The notes beneath the pieces are model-generated. The model saw only the letters and a program-made list of their open reading frames with translations. It had not been told where the DNA came from and made no database searches. The position numbers and the translations under genes were made by a program. Positions 18,133 to 26,908 of a DNA stretch of 64,000 nt are shown one piece after another (positions within the stretch are counted from its first letter, which is position 1; each line of letters begins with the position of its first letter). This DNA comes from CAYGZQ01 sp964354375 [NCBI: uncultured Planctomycetota bacterium] (GTDB lineage Bacteria > JAJVIF01 > JAPKYR01). Where the stretch lies: positions 43,622 through 107,621 of the forward strand of contig CAYGZQ010000005.1 of the NCBI GenBank assembly GCA_964354375.1, in the 5' to 3' direction.

Positions 18133-18819
18133 ATGGACAGGCGTCTCAGCACGTATAAGGGATGCCTCGTCCCCGAGGGGGACTTAAAGACGCTTGCTGC
18201 GAAGGATTACATTCTCGATGATGACCTGATCGATCTCGTTTTGCGAGACCGTCTACCTCAATTGCGCATTTACCGTCCGGACGAGGTCACTATCGTTCTC
18301 GGCAGGGGAAGCAAGCCCGGGATCGAACTAAATCTCGATGTCTGCGAGGCCGATCATGCCAACATCTCCCGGCGAAGAGGAGGCGGATGCGCGGTCGTTC
18401 TCGATCCCGGCGACATCATCGTCTCCCTCGCTCTGCCCGCTTCAGGATTCGGCAAAATCAGGGAACATTTCGAGGCCATATCCAACTGGCTGATCGACGG
18501 GCTTGAGAGAGCCGGAATCAAGGGAGTCCATCGGGAGGGGACCTCCGATCTCGTCATTGACGACCGCAAGATCGCAGGAGCATCCATGCAGCGAAAACGC
18601 GACCTCGTGTTCTATTCGTGCTCGATCCTTGTCTGCCCGCGAGTTGATCTTATGGAGCGATGGCTTGGGCATCCGCCCAGGGAGCCGGAATACCGGCATC
18701 ATCGCACGCACTCGGATTTCGTGGGATCGCTCGCGTCTCAGAGGGGGGCTGAGGATATCGACGCTTTGGCGGAGAAGATGCGATCCCTTCTGAGAGCGGA
18801 TGCCCTGCGCGACATCTGA
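18133..18819 (+). CDS. Lipoate-protein ligase A family protein
   Basis: Protein of 228 residues with the biotin/lipoate A/B ligase fold, which activates lipoate (or octanoate) with ATP and attaches it to a lysine on E2 or H-proteins. Family markers visible are VTIVLGRGSKP (residues ~52-62), the RRRGGGCAVVLDPGDI segment (~80-95, equivalent to the RRxxGGGxVxH loop) and DRKIAGASMQRKRD (~143-156), whose lysine corresponds to the lipoyl-AMP-binding lysine. The usual HD after the glycine loop is replaced by LD, and the accessory C-terminal domain of E. coli LplA is absent, as in many short homologues. It could equally be an octanoyl/lipoyl transferase of the LipM/LipL type. It is transcribed alone, between two family lipoproteins. 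Confidence 0.8.
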   Translation: MDRRLSTYKGCLVPEGDLKTLAAKDYILDDDLIDLVLRDRLPQLRIYRPDEVTIVLGRGSKPGIELNLDVCEADHANISRRRGGGCAVVLDPGDIIVSLALPASGFGKIREHFEAISNWLIDGLERAGIKGVHREGTSDLVIDDRKIAGASMQRKRDLVFYSCSILVCPRVDLMERWLGHPPREPEYRHHRTHSDFVGSLASQRGAEDIDALAEKMRSLLRADALRDI

Positions 18820-18920
18820 CTCACACCGGCGGGCAAAGAGGCCGCCGGATTATTGCCAATTATATTTGTTTATGGTAAGGTAGGAATCGCCCGAAACAAT
18901 CCCTCAAGGGGAGGCATAAC

Positions 18921-21335
18921 ATGTATCGCCAGATTATTTTCGTGTGCGCACTGATTGCGGTCGTGCTTTCAAGCTGCGCTACATCCGACGCTGTCGCCCC
19001 GAATATTCCTCCGACATCGCCCGACCGATCCTCACAGTCCCCTGTCACTCTGTGGGGACTTTGGAGAGTTGCGATCGATCCGCTGACATGCGAGCCGGCG
19101 ATCGTGCCCATCAGGGGCGCCGAGTTCATAGCCAATGTCACCATGTTCCTTCAGCCGCCCGCGGGCAAACTGACAAACCTGATCCTGAAGAACATCGAAG
19201 TGGATCTCACAGGCACGCCGGGGTTCATCGGGGTCGAGTGCGATGTGGGCCTCACCCATCCGTTTCCCGGGCTTGACAGGTATACCGGCTTCGACGTTCG
19301 AGGGGTTTTCATGCACGATGGCGATCTCGTCAGCTCCGAAGACAGCGCCGTCACCTACGCCGGGGACGGGTCGGCGAGACTGCTCAACGCCGACGGGTAC
19401 ACGCGCTGGATGAACGCGAGTGAGTTCACCACCAAGGGTATTCTTGGCTTCACTCCCGGCGCGCTCGGCTCGAAGGGCTTCGTTCCGGACGCGACGCTGA
19501 ATCCGTACAAATATTTCTGCGACAGTCTCGAGAAGGACACCGAGATGTCCGCGTTCTTCCACGAACCGGCGAACGTAGATAACAGGGGCTATTTCCGTCC
19601 GGGAAGCACGAACTACAGGCACTATTCCCTGCTCTGGCCTGAGGGTCCGATCACATTCCAGTACGCGGCGATCGCAAGCTACGACGAGCCGGATCCGAAC
19701 CCACCGCAGGACATTCCAGATGATTTTCCGATCACCGCCAACTGCCCGGAAGCGTTTCTGATTTCGGTGGCCGACAACGGGTCCACGGCATTCTATGAGG
19801 ACCCCGACAGCAAGGGCGGCGATCTTCACCTCGCCCTGGAAGTCTTCGACTGGGGAGCGCTCGCGCACGGGCTTGGCGTCATTGGCGAGATTGGGTCGAT
19901 CACATTCGAAAGTCCGGGACCACTGATTCCCTCGCCCGTCACTTTCGATCCGTCGGAGCTTGCCGCGCAGGCCGGAACGGCTGTTTCGAGCGTGTATCTG
20001 GTCGACATTCCCGGCGTGCAGCCTTCAGCGCTCACCGGTCAGAAGGTGCTTTGCAGAGTTACATCGGCGATCCAAACCACGTACGATTTCGGACTGGGCG
20101 GGGATTATCCTGAAGATGCCGTTCTGGCATCGTATGTGGTCTTCGATGCGCCGATCCTTCCCACGGGCGGCGGACTGCCGGTCGCGGTGGCCGCGACATG
20201 CGACTGCCTGTGGATCGCCCCCGGGGAATCCATCACTTTCGACGGCACCAAATCGTACTCGCCGAACGGCCCGATTGTCTCGTGGGAATGGGATTTCGAC
20301 GGCGACGGCATCTATGGAGACCCTCACAGCGGTCCGGATGACCAGCCCGTCGCCACTTTCACCAATCAGGGAACATACACGGTCGATCTGAAGGTCACCG
20401 ACAATCTCGGCAAGACCGATTCACTTGATTCGTCGGAGAAACTCGAGGTGCACGTCGGATCCTGGACATCTCCCCCGACAGCGGTGAGCGAGATTTGCCC
20501 GACCATCGGCTTCACAGGATTTGCGGGCGACTTCGAGGGTTCCGGATCGCTCGGGACGATTGACCTGTATGAATGGGACTTCGAGGGCGACTGCATCTGG
20601 GACTACCAGCATCCGACGATCGGCGACACAACGCACGCATACGATGACCCCGGCATTTTCAACGCGATCCTCCGGGTGACCCATCAGGGCTGCGACACTT
20701 CGAGCACTGAGGTGAGAATGATCGAGCCTCTTGATGTTATCGAGAACGGCAATTTCTGGGACGGGACGTTTGACCTGTGGGAGCACGGACATTGGACCAA
20801 GCCGGGCCCGCCGGTCGAGGAGATCATCCCGAATCCGATTTTCAAGAATGTCGTCCGCTTTTATGTTCCGCCGACATCGGACGGCAACTGCACATGGGTC
20901 ATGCAGTTCCTCGACTACGATGTGAGCGATCTTGATTCGTTCTATTTCAATTTCTTTTTCTACATTGACTACAACACACTCCCGGGAGACGGGTGGCTGG
21001 CTGGAGACCCGGATTTCGTGGTGCGAATCTGCTATGAGGACGAGAACGGCAAGTGGAACGGCACGAACCTGTACGAGGCCTGGTACGGATACGACACATC
21101 GTTCGACGGCACCTGGCAGTGGGATTACCCTCAGCCCCCTCCGTGGACCATGCCCGAGTGGGTGACCTACCACGAAATGGAACAGGTCCCCGAAGACACC
21201 TGGCTCGAGCGAAAGACCGAGAATCTCATGGAGATCGATCCTAACAAACCAGTGACCATTAAAGAGATCTGGGTCACTTGCCGGGGCTGGTCATGGCAGA
21301 GCTACACAATCCTGCCCTGGTTCTCTCTTGAGTAA
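18921..21335 (+). CDS. Lipoprotein C: LNADG-type family module + two PKD domains
   Basis: Lipoprotein of 804 residues. The signal peptide ends in VLSSC, and GGGGAGG sits just upstream of the ATG. Residues ~30-410 hold the shared module (LWGLWRVAIDP, HPFPGLDRYTGFDVRGV, LLNADGYTRWMNASEF, PQDIPDDFPITANCPEAF). Two PKD domains follow at ~415-510 (FDGTKSYSPNGPIVSWEWDF, GTYTVDLKVTDNLG) and ~515-605 (GTIDLYEWDFEGDCIWDY). The final ~200 residues are beta-rich with many Trp/Tyr/Asp residues (YFNFFFYIDYNTLPGDGWL, NGTNLYEAWYGYDTSF) and may be a carbohydrate-binding-like jelly roll, though I cannot assign a family. It differs from A and B in lacking a beta-helix. Its 3' end is followed by a strong terminator hairpin. 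Confidence 0.86.
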   Translation: MYRQIIFVCALIAVVLSSCATSDAVAPNIPPTSPDRSSQSPVTLWGLWRVAIDPLTCEPAIVPIRGAEFIANVTMFLQPPAGKLTNLILKNIEVDLTGTPGFIGVECDVGLTHPFPGLDRYTGFDVRGVFMHDGDLVSSEDSAVTYAGDGSARLLNADGYTRWMNASEFTTKGILGFTPGALGSKGFVPDATLNPYKYFCDSLEKDTEMSAFFHEPANVDNRGYFRPGSTNYRHYSLLWPEGPITFQYAAIASYDEPDPNPPQDIPDDFPITANCPEAFLISVADNGSTAFYEDPDSKGGDLHLALEVFDWGALAHGLGVIGEIGSITFESPGPLIPSPVTFDPSELAAQAGTAVSSVYLVDIPGVQPSALTGQKVLCRVTSAIQTTYDFGLGGDYPEDAVLASYVVFDAPILPTGGGLPVAVAATCDCLWIAPGESITFDGTKSYSPNGPIVSWEWDFDGDGIYGDPHSGPDDQPVATFTNQGTYTVDLKVTDNLGKTDSLDSSEKLEVHVGSWTSPPTAVSEICPTIGFTGFAGDFEGSGSLGTIDLYEWDFEGDCIWDYQHPTIGDTTHAYDDPGIFNAILRVTHQGCDTSSTEVRMIEPLDVIENGNFWDGTFDLWEHGHWTKPGPPVEEIIPNPIFKNVVRFYVPPTSDGNCTWVMQFLDYDVSDLDSFYFNFFFYIDYNTLPGDGWLAGDPDFVVRICYEDENGKWNGTNLYEAWYGYDTSFDGTWQWDYPQPPPWTMPEWVTYHEMEQVPEDTWLERKTENLMEIDPNKPVTIKEIWVTCRGWSWQSYTILPWFSLE

Positions 21336-21367
21336 CTGAGTTCCCCTGTTTGCCGCTATTCACGTAG

Positions 21368-21391
21368 GGGCACGGGATCCCGTGCCCTTTT
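21368..21391 (+). terminator. Intrinsic terminator after lipoprotein C
   Basis: A perfect ten-base inverted repeat GGGCACGGGA/TCCCGTGCCC (21368-21387) followed by TTTT. It separates the lipoprotein gene from the hydrogenase promoter. A related palindrome occurs at 57749-57776. Confidence 0.75.
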
Positions 21392-21423
21392 GTGAAGGCG
21401 GGGCACGGAATCATGAGAAAATA

Positions 21424-21452
21424 TTCACAAGGGCGCCCGTGCGTGCTAGAAT
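21424..21452 (+). promoter_or_regulatory. Promoter of the hydrogenase operon
   Basis: TTCACA (21424-21429), 17 bases, TAGAAT (21447-21452): each hexamer is one base off consensus with ideal spacing. Transcription would start near 21459, giving a leader of about 50 bases before the hoxF ATG. Confidence 0.6.
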
Positions 21453-21507
21453 GGCTTTCCCTTTTAGTCTCAGGGTCCTGGGGCCAGGCATCTTACGGAG
21501 ATCGACT

Positions 21508-23310
21508 ATGGCTTTGTTGAAAGACAACCAGACGGCAGAAGCATCCGAGATCGTCAGGGAGTTCGGCACTGAGCGCCGACATCTCATGGACATCGTCCGC
21601 GAAACCCAGGCTCGACTCGGGAGCGTCCCAAATGAGGCCATGCACGCGATCGCCGACGCCATGGGCATCCATAAGGTGGAAGTGGAAGGGGTCGTGAGCT
21701 TCTACCATTTCCTCACCCGGGAGCGCAAGGGCCGCACCACTATCCACCTCAGCAAGGGCGCGGTTCCCAGCATGAACGGGGTTTGCGACATCGCCCGCGC
21801 GCTCGAAAATGAGACCGCCTCTTCGTTCGGACAGGCTTCTGAATCCGACCCTATCGGGCTGGAGTGGACAAGCTGCATCGGAATGAACGACCAGGAGCCC
21901 GCAGCCCTTATTGACGGCATTGTCTTCACGAAACTCACGCCCTCCGAAGTGAAACGAATCGTCTCACACCTCAAAAAGGGAGGTCCTCCGGCCGACCTTG
22001 TGACCTGGCTGGGCGACGGGAGGAATTCGAGCGGCCTGATCCACTCGATGGTCTGCAGCAATGTCCGCAAGGCGGGCGACGTGGTCTTCGGCAAACGAGA
22101 GACCGGTTCGGCAGTGCGCAGGCTCGTTAAGATGTCCAGAGAGGATGTCCTCGCGGAGGTGAAGAAGTCGAACCTCCGCGGACGCGGCGGAGCCGGATTT
22201 CCCACCGGTTTGAAATGGGACTTCTGCACCAGGAACGAAGCCGCGAGACGCTACATAGCCTGCAACGCAGATGAGGGTGAGCCCGGCACATTCAAGGACC
22301 GCGTGATTCTCACCGAATGCCCCGAACTTGTCTTCGAGGGCATGACCGTCGCGGCCTATGTGCTCGGCGCCGAGGAAGGAATCCTCTATCTCAGAGGCGA
22401 GTACGAATACCTTAGAAAGTACCTGGAAAATGCGCTCAATGAGCTGAGAACAGCGGGCCTGCTTGGCAACAATATAGCCGGGAAGAAAGGATTCAACTTC
22501 GACATCCGGATACAGATGGGCGCGGGGGCGTACATATGCGGGGAAGAGACGGCGCTGATAGAGTCGGCGGAGGGCAAGCGCGGCGAGCCCCGCGACCGTC
22601 CGCCGTTCCCGGTCACCAGGGGCTACCTGGACGACCCGACAGCGGTCAACAACGTGGAGACTCTCTGCTGCGCGGCAAGGGTTATCGAGAAAGGCGCGGC
22701 GTGGTTCACATCGATGGGAACCGAGAAATCGTCCGGGACGAAGCTGCTCAGTGTGTCCGGCGACTGCAGCAAGCCCGGCGTCTATGAATTCCCCTTCGGA
22801 ATCACCCTCAATGAGTTCCTGAAGGAGGTTGGCGCGGAGAGCGCCTATGCGATTCAGGTCGGCGGACCCTCCGGCAAATGCGTTCCCGCGAGTGCATTCG
22901 GTCGCAGGATCGCGTTCGAAGACCTTGCGACCGGCGGCTCCATGATCGTTATCGGTCCCGGAAGAGACCTCCTCAGGATCGTCGCTTATTTCATGGAGTT
23001 CTTCGTCGAGGAATCCTGCGGGCGGTGCACACCGTGCAGGGTCGGCAACACCCTGCTTCTGAGCAGACTCAGGAAAATCAGAGAGGGCCGCGGAGTCGCG
23101 CGCGACCTCGATTACCTGAAAGATCTGGGCCGGACGGTCAGCGTGATGAGCCGGTGCGGGCTGGGGCTTACCTCCCCGAACCCGATCCTGTCGACGCTGG
23201 AGGGCTTCCCGGAGCTTTACGAAAGACTTCTGACCGATGCGGATTTCGTTCCCGAGCACGACATGGAGAAGGCGGTGGAAGCCGGAAGAATCGCAGCCGG
23301 TTTCAAATGA
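21508..23310 (+). CDS. hoxF: NAD-reducing hydrogenase diaphorase subunit HoxF (NuoE-NuoF fusion)
   Basis: Flavin subunit of 600 residues that exchanges electrons between NAD(H) and the hydrogenase iron-sulfur chain. The ATG at 21508 (MALLKDNQ) follows ACGGAG and the promoter; the longer frame from 21382 has no support. Residues ~15-165 are a NuoE-like thioredoxin-fold domain. Residues ~190-600 are NuoF-like: RGRGGAGFPTGLKW (~222, FMN/NADH loop), ACNADEGEPGTFKDR, GAGAYICGEETALIES, and the [4Fe-4S] motif ESCGRCTPCR (C504, C507, C510) with the fourth cysteine in SRCGLG (~550). In the NuoE-like domain the four [2Fe-2S] cysteines are mostly missing: the first pair is replaced by Ser and Pro (HLSKGAVPS) and the second pair keeps only one (SCIGMND). 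That cluster is probably absent, as I recall for soluble HoxF proteins. It is followed 16 bases later by hoxU. Confidence 0.93.
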   Translation: MALLKDNQTAEASEIVREFGTERRHLMDIVRETQARLGSVPNEAMHAIADAMGIHKVEVEGVVSFYHFLTRERKGRTTIHLSKGAVPSMNGVCDIARALENETASSFGQASESDPIGLEWTSCIGMNDQEPAALIDGIVFTKLTPSEVKRIVSHLKKGGPPADLVTWLGDGRNSSGLIHSMVCSNVRKAGDVVFGKRETGSAVRRLVKMSREDVLAEVKKSNLRGRGGAGFPTGLKWDFCTRNEAARRYIACNADEGEPGTFKDRVILTECPELVFEGMTVAAYVLGAEEGILYLRGEYEYLRKYLENALNELRTAGLLGNNIAGKKGFNFDIRIQMGAGAYICGEETALIESAEGKRGEPRDRPPFPVTRGYLDDPTAVNNVETLCCAARVIEKGAAWFTSMGTEKSSGTKLLSVSGDCSKPGVYEFPFGITLNEFLKEVGAESAYAIQVGGPSGKCVPASAFGRRIAFEDLATGGSMIVIGPGRDLLRIVAYFMEFFVEESCGRCTPCRVGNTLLLSRLRKIREGRGVARDLDYLKDLGRTVSVMSRCGLGLTSPNPILSTLEGFPELYERLLTDADFVPEHDMEKAVEAGRIAAGFK

Positions 23311-23326
23311 GTCGATGGAGCTGGTC

Positions 23327-24031
23327 ATGAGCAACGAGATTGACATCAGGATAGACGGGGCCGAGTTCAAGGCGGAGCCCGGCCGGACGATCATGGAGGT
23401 CGCGGACGATGCCGGCATTTACATCCCGCGCCTCTGCCGGCATCCCGACATTCCGCCGCACGGAAGCTGCCGAGTGTGCACGGTCAAGGTAAACGGGAAG
23501 TTCCTGGCCGCGTGCACCACGCCTGTCGAGCCGAAGATGGATGTGGTCACCGACGACGCGGAGATCAAGGACCTTCGCAGTGCGGTGATCGAGATGCTCT
23601 TCGTCGAGGGGAATCATTACTGCATGTTCTGCGAGATGAGCGGCAAGTGTGAGCTTCAGGCGGTGGCATACCGTCTCGGCATGCTCGTCCCGCGGTATCC
23701 ATTCATGTTCCCCAAGAGGGAAATGGACGCGAGTCATCCGGGCGTGCTTCTCGACCGCAACCGCTGCATCCAGTGCGGACGTTGCGTGCAAACCAGCCGG
23801 GATCACGACCATAAGCACGTCTTCGAGCTTGTCGAAAGAGGTCTCACCACCCGCCTCGCGGTCGACTCGGACACGAATCTCGCCGCCACCGACCTGTCTG
23901 TTGGCGACAGGTCGCTGGGCGTGTGCCCGGTCGGCGCGATCATCGTGAAAGACACTGCGTTCAGAATCCCCATCGGCCAGAGGCTCTACGACAAGGCCCC
24001 GATCGGCTCGGATATCGCAGGAAGGGAATGA
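23327..24031 (+). CDS. hoxU: Hydrogenase diaphorase iron-sulfur subunit HoxU
   Basis: Electron-wire subunit of 234 residues linking HoxF to HoxY, homologous to the N-terminal part of NuoG. A plant-type [2Fe-2S] ferredoxin domain uses C37, C48, C51 and C63 (PRLC, GSCRVC, AAC). A His-Cys3 [4Fe-4S] motif follows (HYCMFCEMSGKCEL, residues ~100-113), then ferredoxin-like cysteines RCIQCGRCVQ and a later GVCPVGA. The length fits HoxU (~235 residues). I chose the ATG at 23327, with GGAG six bases upstream; an in-frame ATG at 23315 overlaps that ribosome site. It lies in the hox operon between hoxF and hoxY. Confidence 0.93.
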   Translation: MSNEIDIRIDGAEFKAEPGRTIMEVADDAGIYIPRLCRHPDIPPHGSCRVCTVKVNGKFLAACTTPVEPKMDVVTDDAEIKDLRSAVIEMLFVEGNHYCMFCEMSGKCELQAVAYRLGMLVPRYPFMFPKREMDASHPGVLLDRNRCIQCGRCVQTSRDHDHKHVFELVERGLTTRLAVDSDTNLAATDLSVGDRSLGVCPVGAIIVKDTAFRIPIGQRLYDKAPIGSDIAGRE

Positions 24032-24083
24032 CTGCATCCGCAGGCTGGGCCTGCGAAATGGAATTCGTCCTGGAGGATTTCAG

Positions 24084-24632
24084 ATGACAGGAGAGAACAA
24101 ACCCAAGGTCGCGACAGTATCGTTCGCAGGATGCTTCGGGTGCCACATGTCGTTTCTCGATATCGACGACAGAATCCTGAAACTGGTGGACCTGGTCGAT
24201 TTCGACAGGTCTCCGATAGACGACATAAAGGAAGTCGGCGACTGCGCCATCGGACTCATCGAGGGCGGTATCGCCAACTCCGAGAATCTCGAGGTCCTGA
24301 GGGAGTTCCGTCGAAAGTGCAAGGTTCTTGTCTCGGTGGGGGACTGCGCGACAATGGGCGGGATTCCGGCGATGCGCAACGATGTGCCGATCAGGGAGTG
24401 TCTTGATGAAGCGTTTCTGAACGGACTGTCGGTCGTGGACGGCCTGATACCGAACGATCCGGAAATCCCGAGCCTCCTCGACCGTGTCTATCCGTGTCAT
24501 GAAGTCGTGAGAATCGATTATCACCTTCCGGGATGCCCGCCGTCCGCTGACGCAATCTGGGAAACCCTCGTTTTCCTCCTTTCGGGAAAAGAGAAACTGG
24601 AGCTTCCGTACGAGCTCCTCAAATACGACTAG
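24084..24632 (+). CDS. hoxY: [NiFe] hydrogenase small subunit HoxY
   Basis: Small subunit of 182 residues carrying the proximal [4Fe-4S] cluster next to the NiFe site of HoxH. The cluster ligands are C17 and C20 (GCFGCHMS), C88 (VGDCATMGG) and C151 (LPGCPPSAD). The length and lack of a Tat leader or medial/distal clusters match the cytosolic group 3d type rather than membrane uptake hydrogenases. GGAGG precedes the ATG by eight bases. The TAG stop is followed immediately by a partial and then a complete copy of a palindromic repeat, before hoxH. Confidence 0.93.
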   Translation: MTGENKPKVATVSFAGCFGCHMSFLDIDDRILKLVDLVDFDRSPIDDIKEVGDCAIGLIEGGIANSENLEVLREFRRKCKVLVSVGDCATMGGIPAMRNDVPIRECLDEAFLNGLSVVDGLIPNDPEIPSLLDRVYPCHEVVRIDYHLPGCPPSADAIWETLVFLLSGKEKLELPYELLKYD

Positions 24633-24678
24633 TAGTCATGCGCGTCTTGTAGTCATGCGCGTCCCGCGCATGGTTCTT
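24633..24678. repeat. REP-like TAGTCATGCGC element between hoxY and hoxH (partial + complete)
   Basis: A truncated copy (24633-24648) and then a full copy (24650-24678) of a ~29-base palindrome: TAGTCATGCGC, short loop, GCGCATGGTTC. Related copies lie at 54290-54316 and 60861-60957. A hairpin here could adjust hoxY/hoxH message stability or ratio. Confidence 0.6.
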
Positions 24679-24723
24679 CTCTTTCGTGTTGAATTGCCGT
24701 TGAAATCCAACCGAGGTATTCGA

Positions 24724-26175
24724 GTGACAACCGTAACAGATACAAAGACCACGAGAATCGTCATCGAGCCTGTGTCCCGTGTGGAGGGTCACGGCAAGGT
24801 GACGATACATCTCGACGGGCAAGGTCATGTGAAGCAGGCTCGATTTCATATTGTGGAGTTTCGCGGATTCGAGCGATTCATCCAGGGCCGACCGTTCTGG
24901 GAGCTTCCCGTTATCGTTCAGCGCCTCTGCGGAATCTGCCCCGTGAGCCATCATCTCGCAGCCGCGAAGGCCGCCGACATCCTCGTGGGCGTCGACAAGC
25001 TCACCCCGACCGCCGAGAAAATGCGCAGGCTGATGCACCTGGGACAGATATTCCAGTCCCATGCCCTGCATTTTTTCCATCTCGCATCCCCCGACCTGCT
25101 GTTCGGTTTCGACGCTCCGGTCGAGAAGAGAAACGTCATCGGCATCATCCGCGAGCATCCCGATATCGCGGTCCAGGCCGTGATGATGCGCAAGTTCGGC
25201 CAGGAAATCATCAGGGCTACCGCGGGCAAGAAAATCCACGGTACCGGCGCGATCCCCGGCGGCATCAACAAGAACCTCTCGATCGAGGAACGCGACTTTT
25301 TCCTCAAAGACATCGATCAGATGCTCGCATGGTCGCAGGGCGCGATCGGGATTTTCAAGAAGATCTATGCTCAATCGCCTGAGTTGATAAGAACCTTCGC
25401 GGCGTTTCCGTCCAATCACCTCAGCCTGGTCCGGGAGGACGGCGCGCTGGATTTGTATCATGGCGTCATGCGCGCCAGGAATTCGAAGGGCGAGATCATC
25501 TTCGACAAAGTCGACTACCGGAATTATCTCGACTATGTGCGCGAAGGGGTCCGCGACTGGACCTACATGAAATTCCCGTTCATCAAATCTCTCGGACAGG
25601 AGGAGGGATGGTACCGGGTGGGTCCGCTGGCCCGGATCAACAACTGCGATTTCATCCCCACTCCGCTCGCCGAGAAAGAGCGCAGGGAATTCATGAAGGA
25701 GGCGTCCCCCGGCACCGTGGTCAACTCGACCCTGCATTATCACTGGGCGAGGCTTATTGAGGTCCTGCACGCCGCCGAGGGAATCAAGGAGCTTCTGAAC
25801 GACCCCGATCTTCAGGGCGAGAATCTCATCCTGCGCGGCGAGAGACGTCGCGAGGCGGTCGGCCTGATCGAGGCCCCCAGGGGCACGCTCTTCCACCACT
25901 ACAGGATCAATGAAAACGACCAGGTCGTCATGGCGAACCTGATCGTCTCCACCACCAACAACAACGAGCCAATGAACCGCGCTGTGCGGAAGGTCGCGGC
26001 CGACTATCTCGACGGCAGGAAGATCACCGAGGGTCTGCTGAATCATGTCGAGGTGGCGATTCGCGCCTACGATCCGTGCCTTTCCTGCGCTACCCACGCG
26101 CTGGGCAAAATGCCCCTGATCGTCGAGCTCGTCGGCCCCAACGGCGAAATCGTCGACACTCTGTCAAGAAGCTGA
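24724..26175 (+). CDS. hoxH: [NiFe] hydrogenase large subunit HoxH
   Basis: Catalytic subunit of 483 residues that interconverts H2 with protons and electrons at the NiFe(CN)2CO site. The N-terminal ligand motif is RLCGICPVSHH (C69, C72) preceded by RGFERFIQGRPFWELP. The C-terminal motif is DPCLSCATH (C452, C455, H458), followed by a 25-residue tail that is removed by a specific endopeptidase in this enzyme class. The GTG at 24724 (VTTVTDTKTT) is preferred; the frame extends upstream into the repeat region without family similarity. Together with HoxF, U and Y this forms an NAD-linked bidirectional hydrogenase (group 3d). The matching protease gene (hoxW) is about 730 bases downstream, beyond an apparently inserted segment. 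The hypABCDEF maturation genes are not in the window. Confidence 0.95.
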   Translation: MTTVTDTKTTRIVIEPVSRVEGHGKVTIHLDGQGHVKQARFHIVEFRGFERFIQGRPFWELPVIVQRLCGICPVSHHLAAAKAADILVGVDKLTPTAEKMRRLMHLGQIFQSHALHFFHLASPDLLFGFDAPVEKRNVIGIIREHPDIAVQAVMMRKFGQEIIRATAGKKIHGTGAIPGGINKNLSIEERDFFLKDIDQMLAWSQGAIGIFKKIYAQSPELIRTFAAFPSNHLSLVREDGALDLYHGVMRARNSKGEIIFDKVDYRNYLDYVREGVRDWTYMKFPFIKSLGQEEGWYRVGPLARINNCDFIPTPLAEKERREFMKEASPGTVVNSTLHYHWARLIEVLHAAEGIKELLNDPDLQGENLILRGERRREAVGLIEAPRGTLFHHYRINENDQVVMANLIVSTTNNNEPMNRAVRKVAADYLDGRKITEGLLNHVEVAIRAYDPCLSCATHALGKMPLIVELVGPNGEIVDTLSRS

Positions 26176-26193
26176 TCCGGGTGCCGGCGGCCT

Positions 26194-26240
26194 GGGTGCC
26201 GGGCACAGGCTGAGCGAGTCCTCGAGCGTGCCTGTGCCCG
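26194..26240. repeat. 47-bp inverted repeat, left copy
   Basis: Matches the reverse complement of 26792-26838 at 46 of 47 positions. Each copy is itself a hairpin with arms GGGCACAGGC and GCCTGTGCCC. The pair encloses ~550 bases with one membrane-protein gene. I found no clear target-site duplication. Confidence 0.75.
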
Positions 26241-26332
26241 ATGATACAGAAGAGCGGTGCCACCGACTGTTCGGCCGGGCTGTGACGGATAGAAGATCTA
26301 GTGTCGCCATCGCCATTAAGGGAAACCGACCG

Positions 26333-26788
26333 ATGGTCAAGATCCCAAAAAACGTCGGCAGAGTCATTGCTTTCCTGCCTCTTGGGCTTTTCGCGATTGC
26401 TGCGCTCCTCTTGGTGTTGCCCGTTGTCAAGGAACTTGACCCTTACTCGGGAAAGACGGCATGGGTAAGCGCCCACGGGTTGACCCTCCAAGGTCTAACC
26501 GGTGATGAGGCGTTGCACCCAGAATCTCTCATCCAGTTCTCGCGCGCGATGACGATTGTTGGCATTATCGCTTGTCTGGTGCCCGGCCGCATTGCTTTGA
26601 GGTTCCGAATCATCGTGCGAATCCTGGCAGCAATCATCGGGGCGACATCCCTGTGGTATTACATCTCGGCGCTGCCGACAAGAGTTGACGCGTACCCGAT
26701 AAGTCTGTCCCCCTGGCTATGGCCGTGTTTCTTCATCCTCCTCCTTTGTGCCGCGATTCATTTCTTCTCATGGGAGCGCGAAGCCTAA
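26333..26788 (+). CDS. Small membrane protein inside the inverted-repeat segment
   Basis: About 151 residues, not recognised. Hydrophobic segments at residues ~8-30, 70-90, 93-112 and 125-148 suggest four membrane passes. The segment between the first two carries KELDPYSGKTAWVSAHG. I placed the start at the ATG at 26333 (MVKIPKNVG). The open frame extends to a GTG at 26228, which lies inside the left inverted repeat and would add a charged, unlikely N-terminus. It sits between hoxH and its maturation protease, a place where an unrelated gene is unexpected, and the flanking 47-bp inverted repeats suggest it arrived as a unit. No transposase motif is present. Confidence 0.55.
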   Translation: MVKIPKNVGRVIAFLPLGLFAIAALLLVLPVVKELDPYSGKTAWVSAHGLTLQGLTGDEALHPESLIQFSRAMTIVGIIACLVPGRIALRFRIIVRILAAIIGATSLWYYISALPTRVDAYPISLSPWLWPCFFILLLCAAIHFFSWEREA

Positions 26789-26791
26789 CCA

Positions 26792-26838
26792 CGGGCACAG
26801 GCACGCTCGAGGACTCACTCAGCCTGTGCCCGGCACCC
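26792..26838. repeat. 47-bp inverted repeat, right copy
   Basis: Partner of 26194-26240 in opposite orientation with a single mismatch. Lies four bases after the stop of the enclosed membrane-protein gene and 70 bases before hoxW. Confidence 0.75.
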
Positions 26839-26908
26839 GTCACCCGGCAAGATGTTGGGATACGAAGAATGACACTTGCGGCCCGTCGATGCTATTGTTA
26901 TCCGGTCG

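Noticed and set aside
21964-23418. 484-residue minus-strand frame across hoxF
   Set aside because: Shadow of hoxF, whose flavin and iron-sulfur motifs are unmistakable.
24619-26097. 492-residue minus-strand frame across hoxH
   Set aside because: Shadow of the hydrogenase large subunit, whose NiFe ligands are all present.
26228-26332. Upstream GTG start for the membrane protein between the 47-bp repeats
   Set aside because: It begins inside the inverted repeat and adds a charged segment ahead of the first membrane helix; the ATG at 26333 is more natural.
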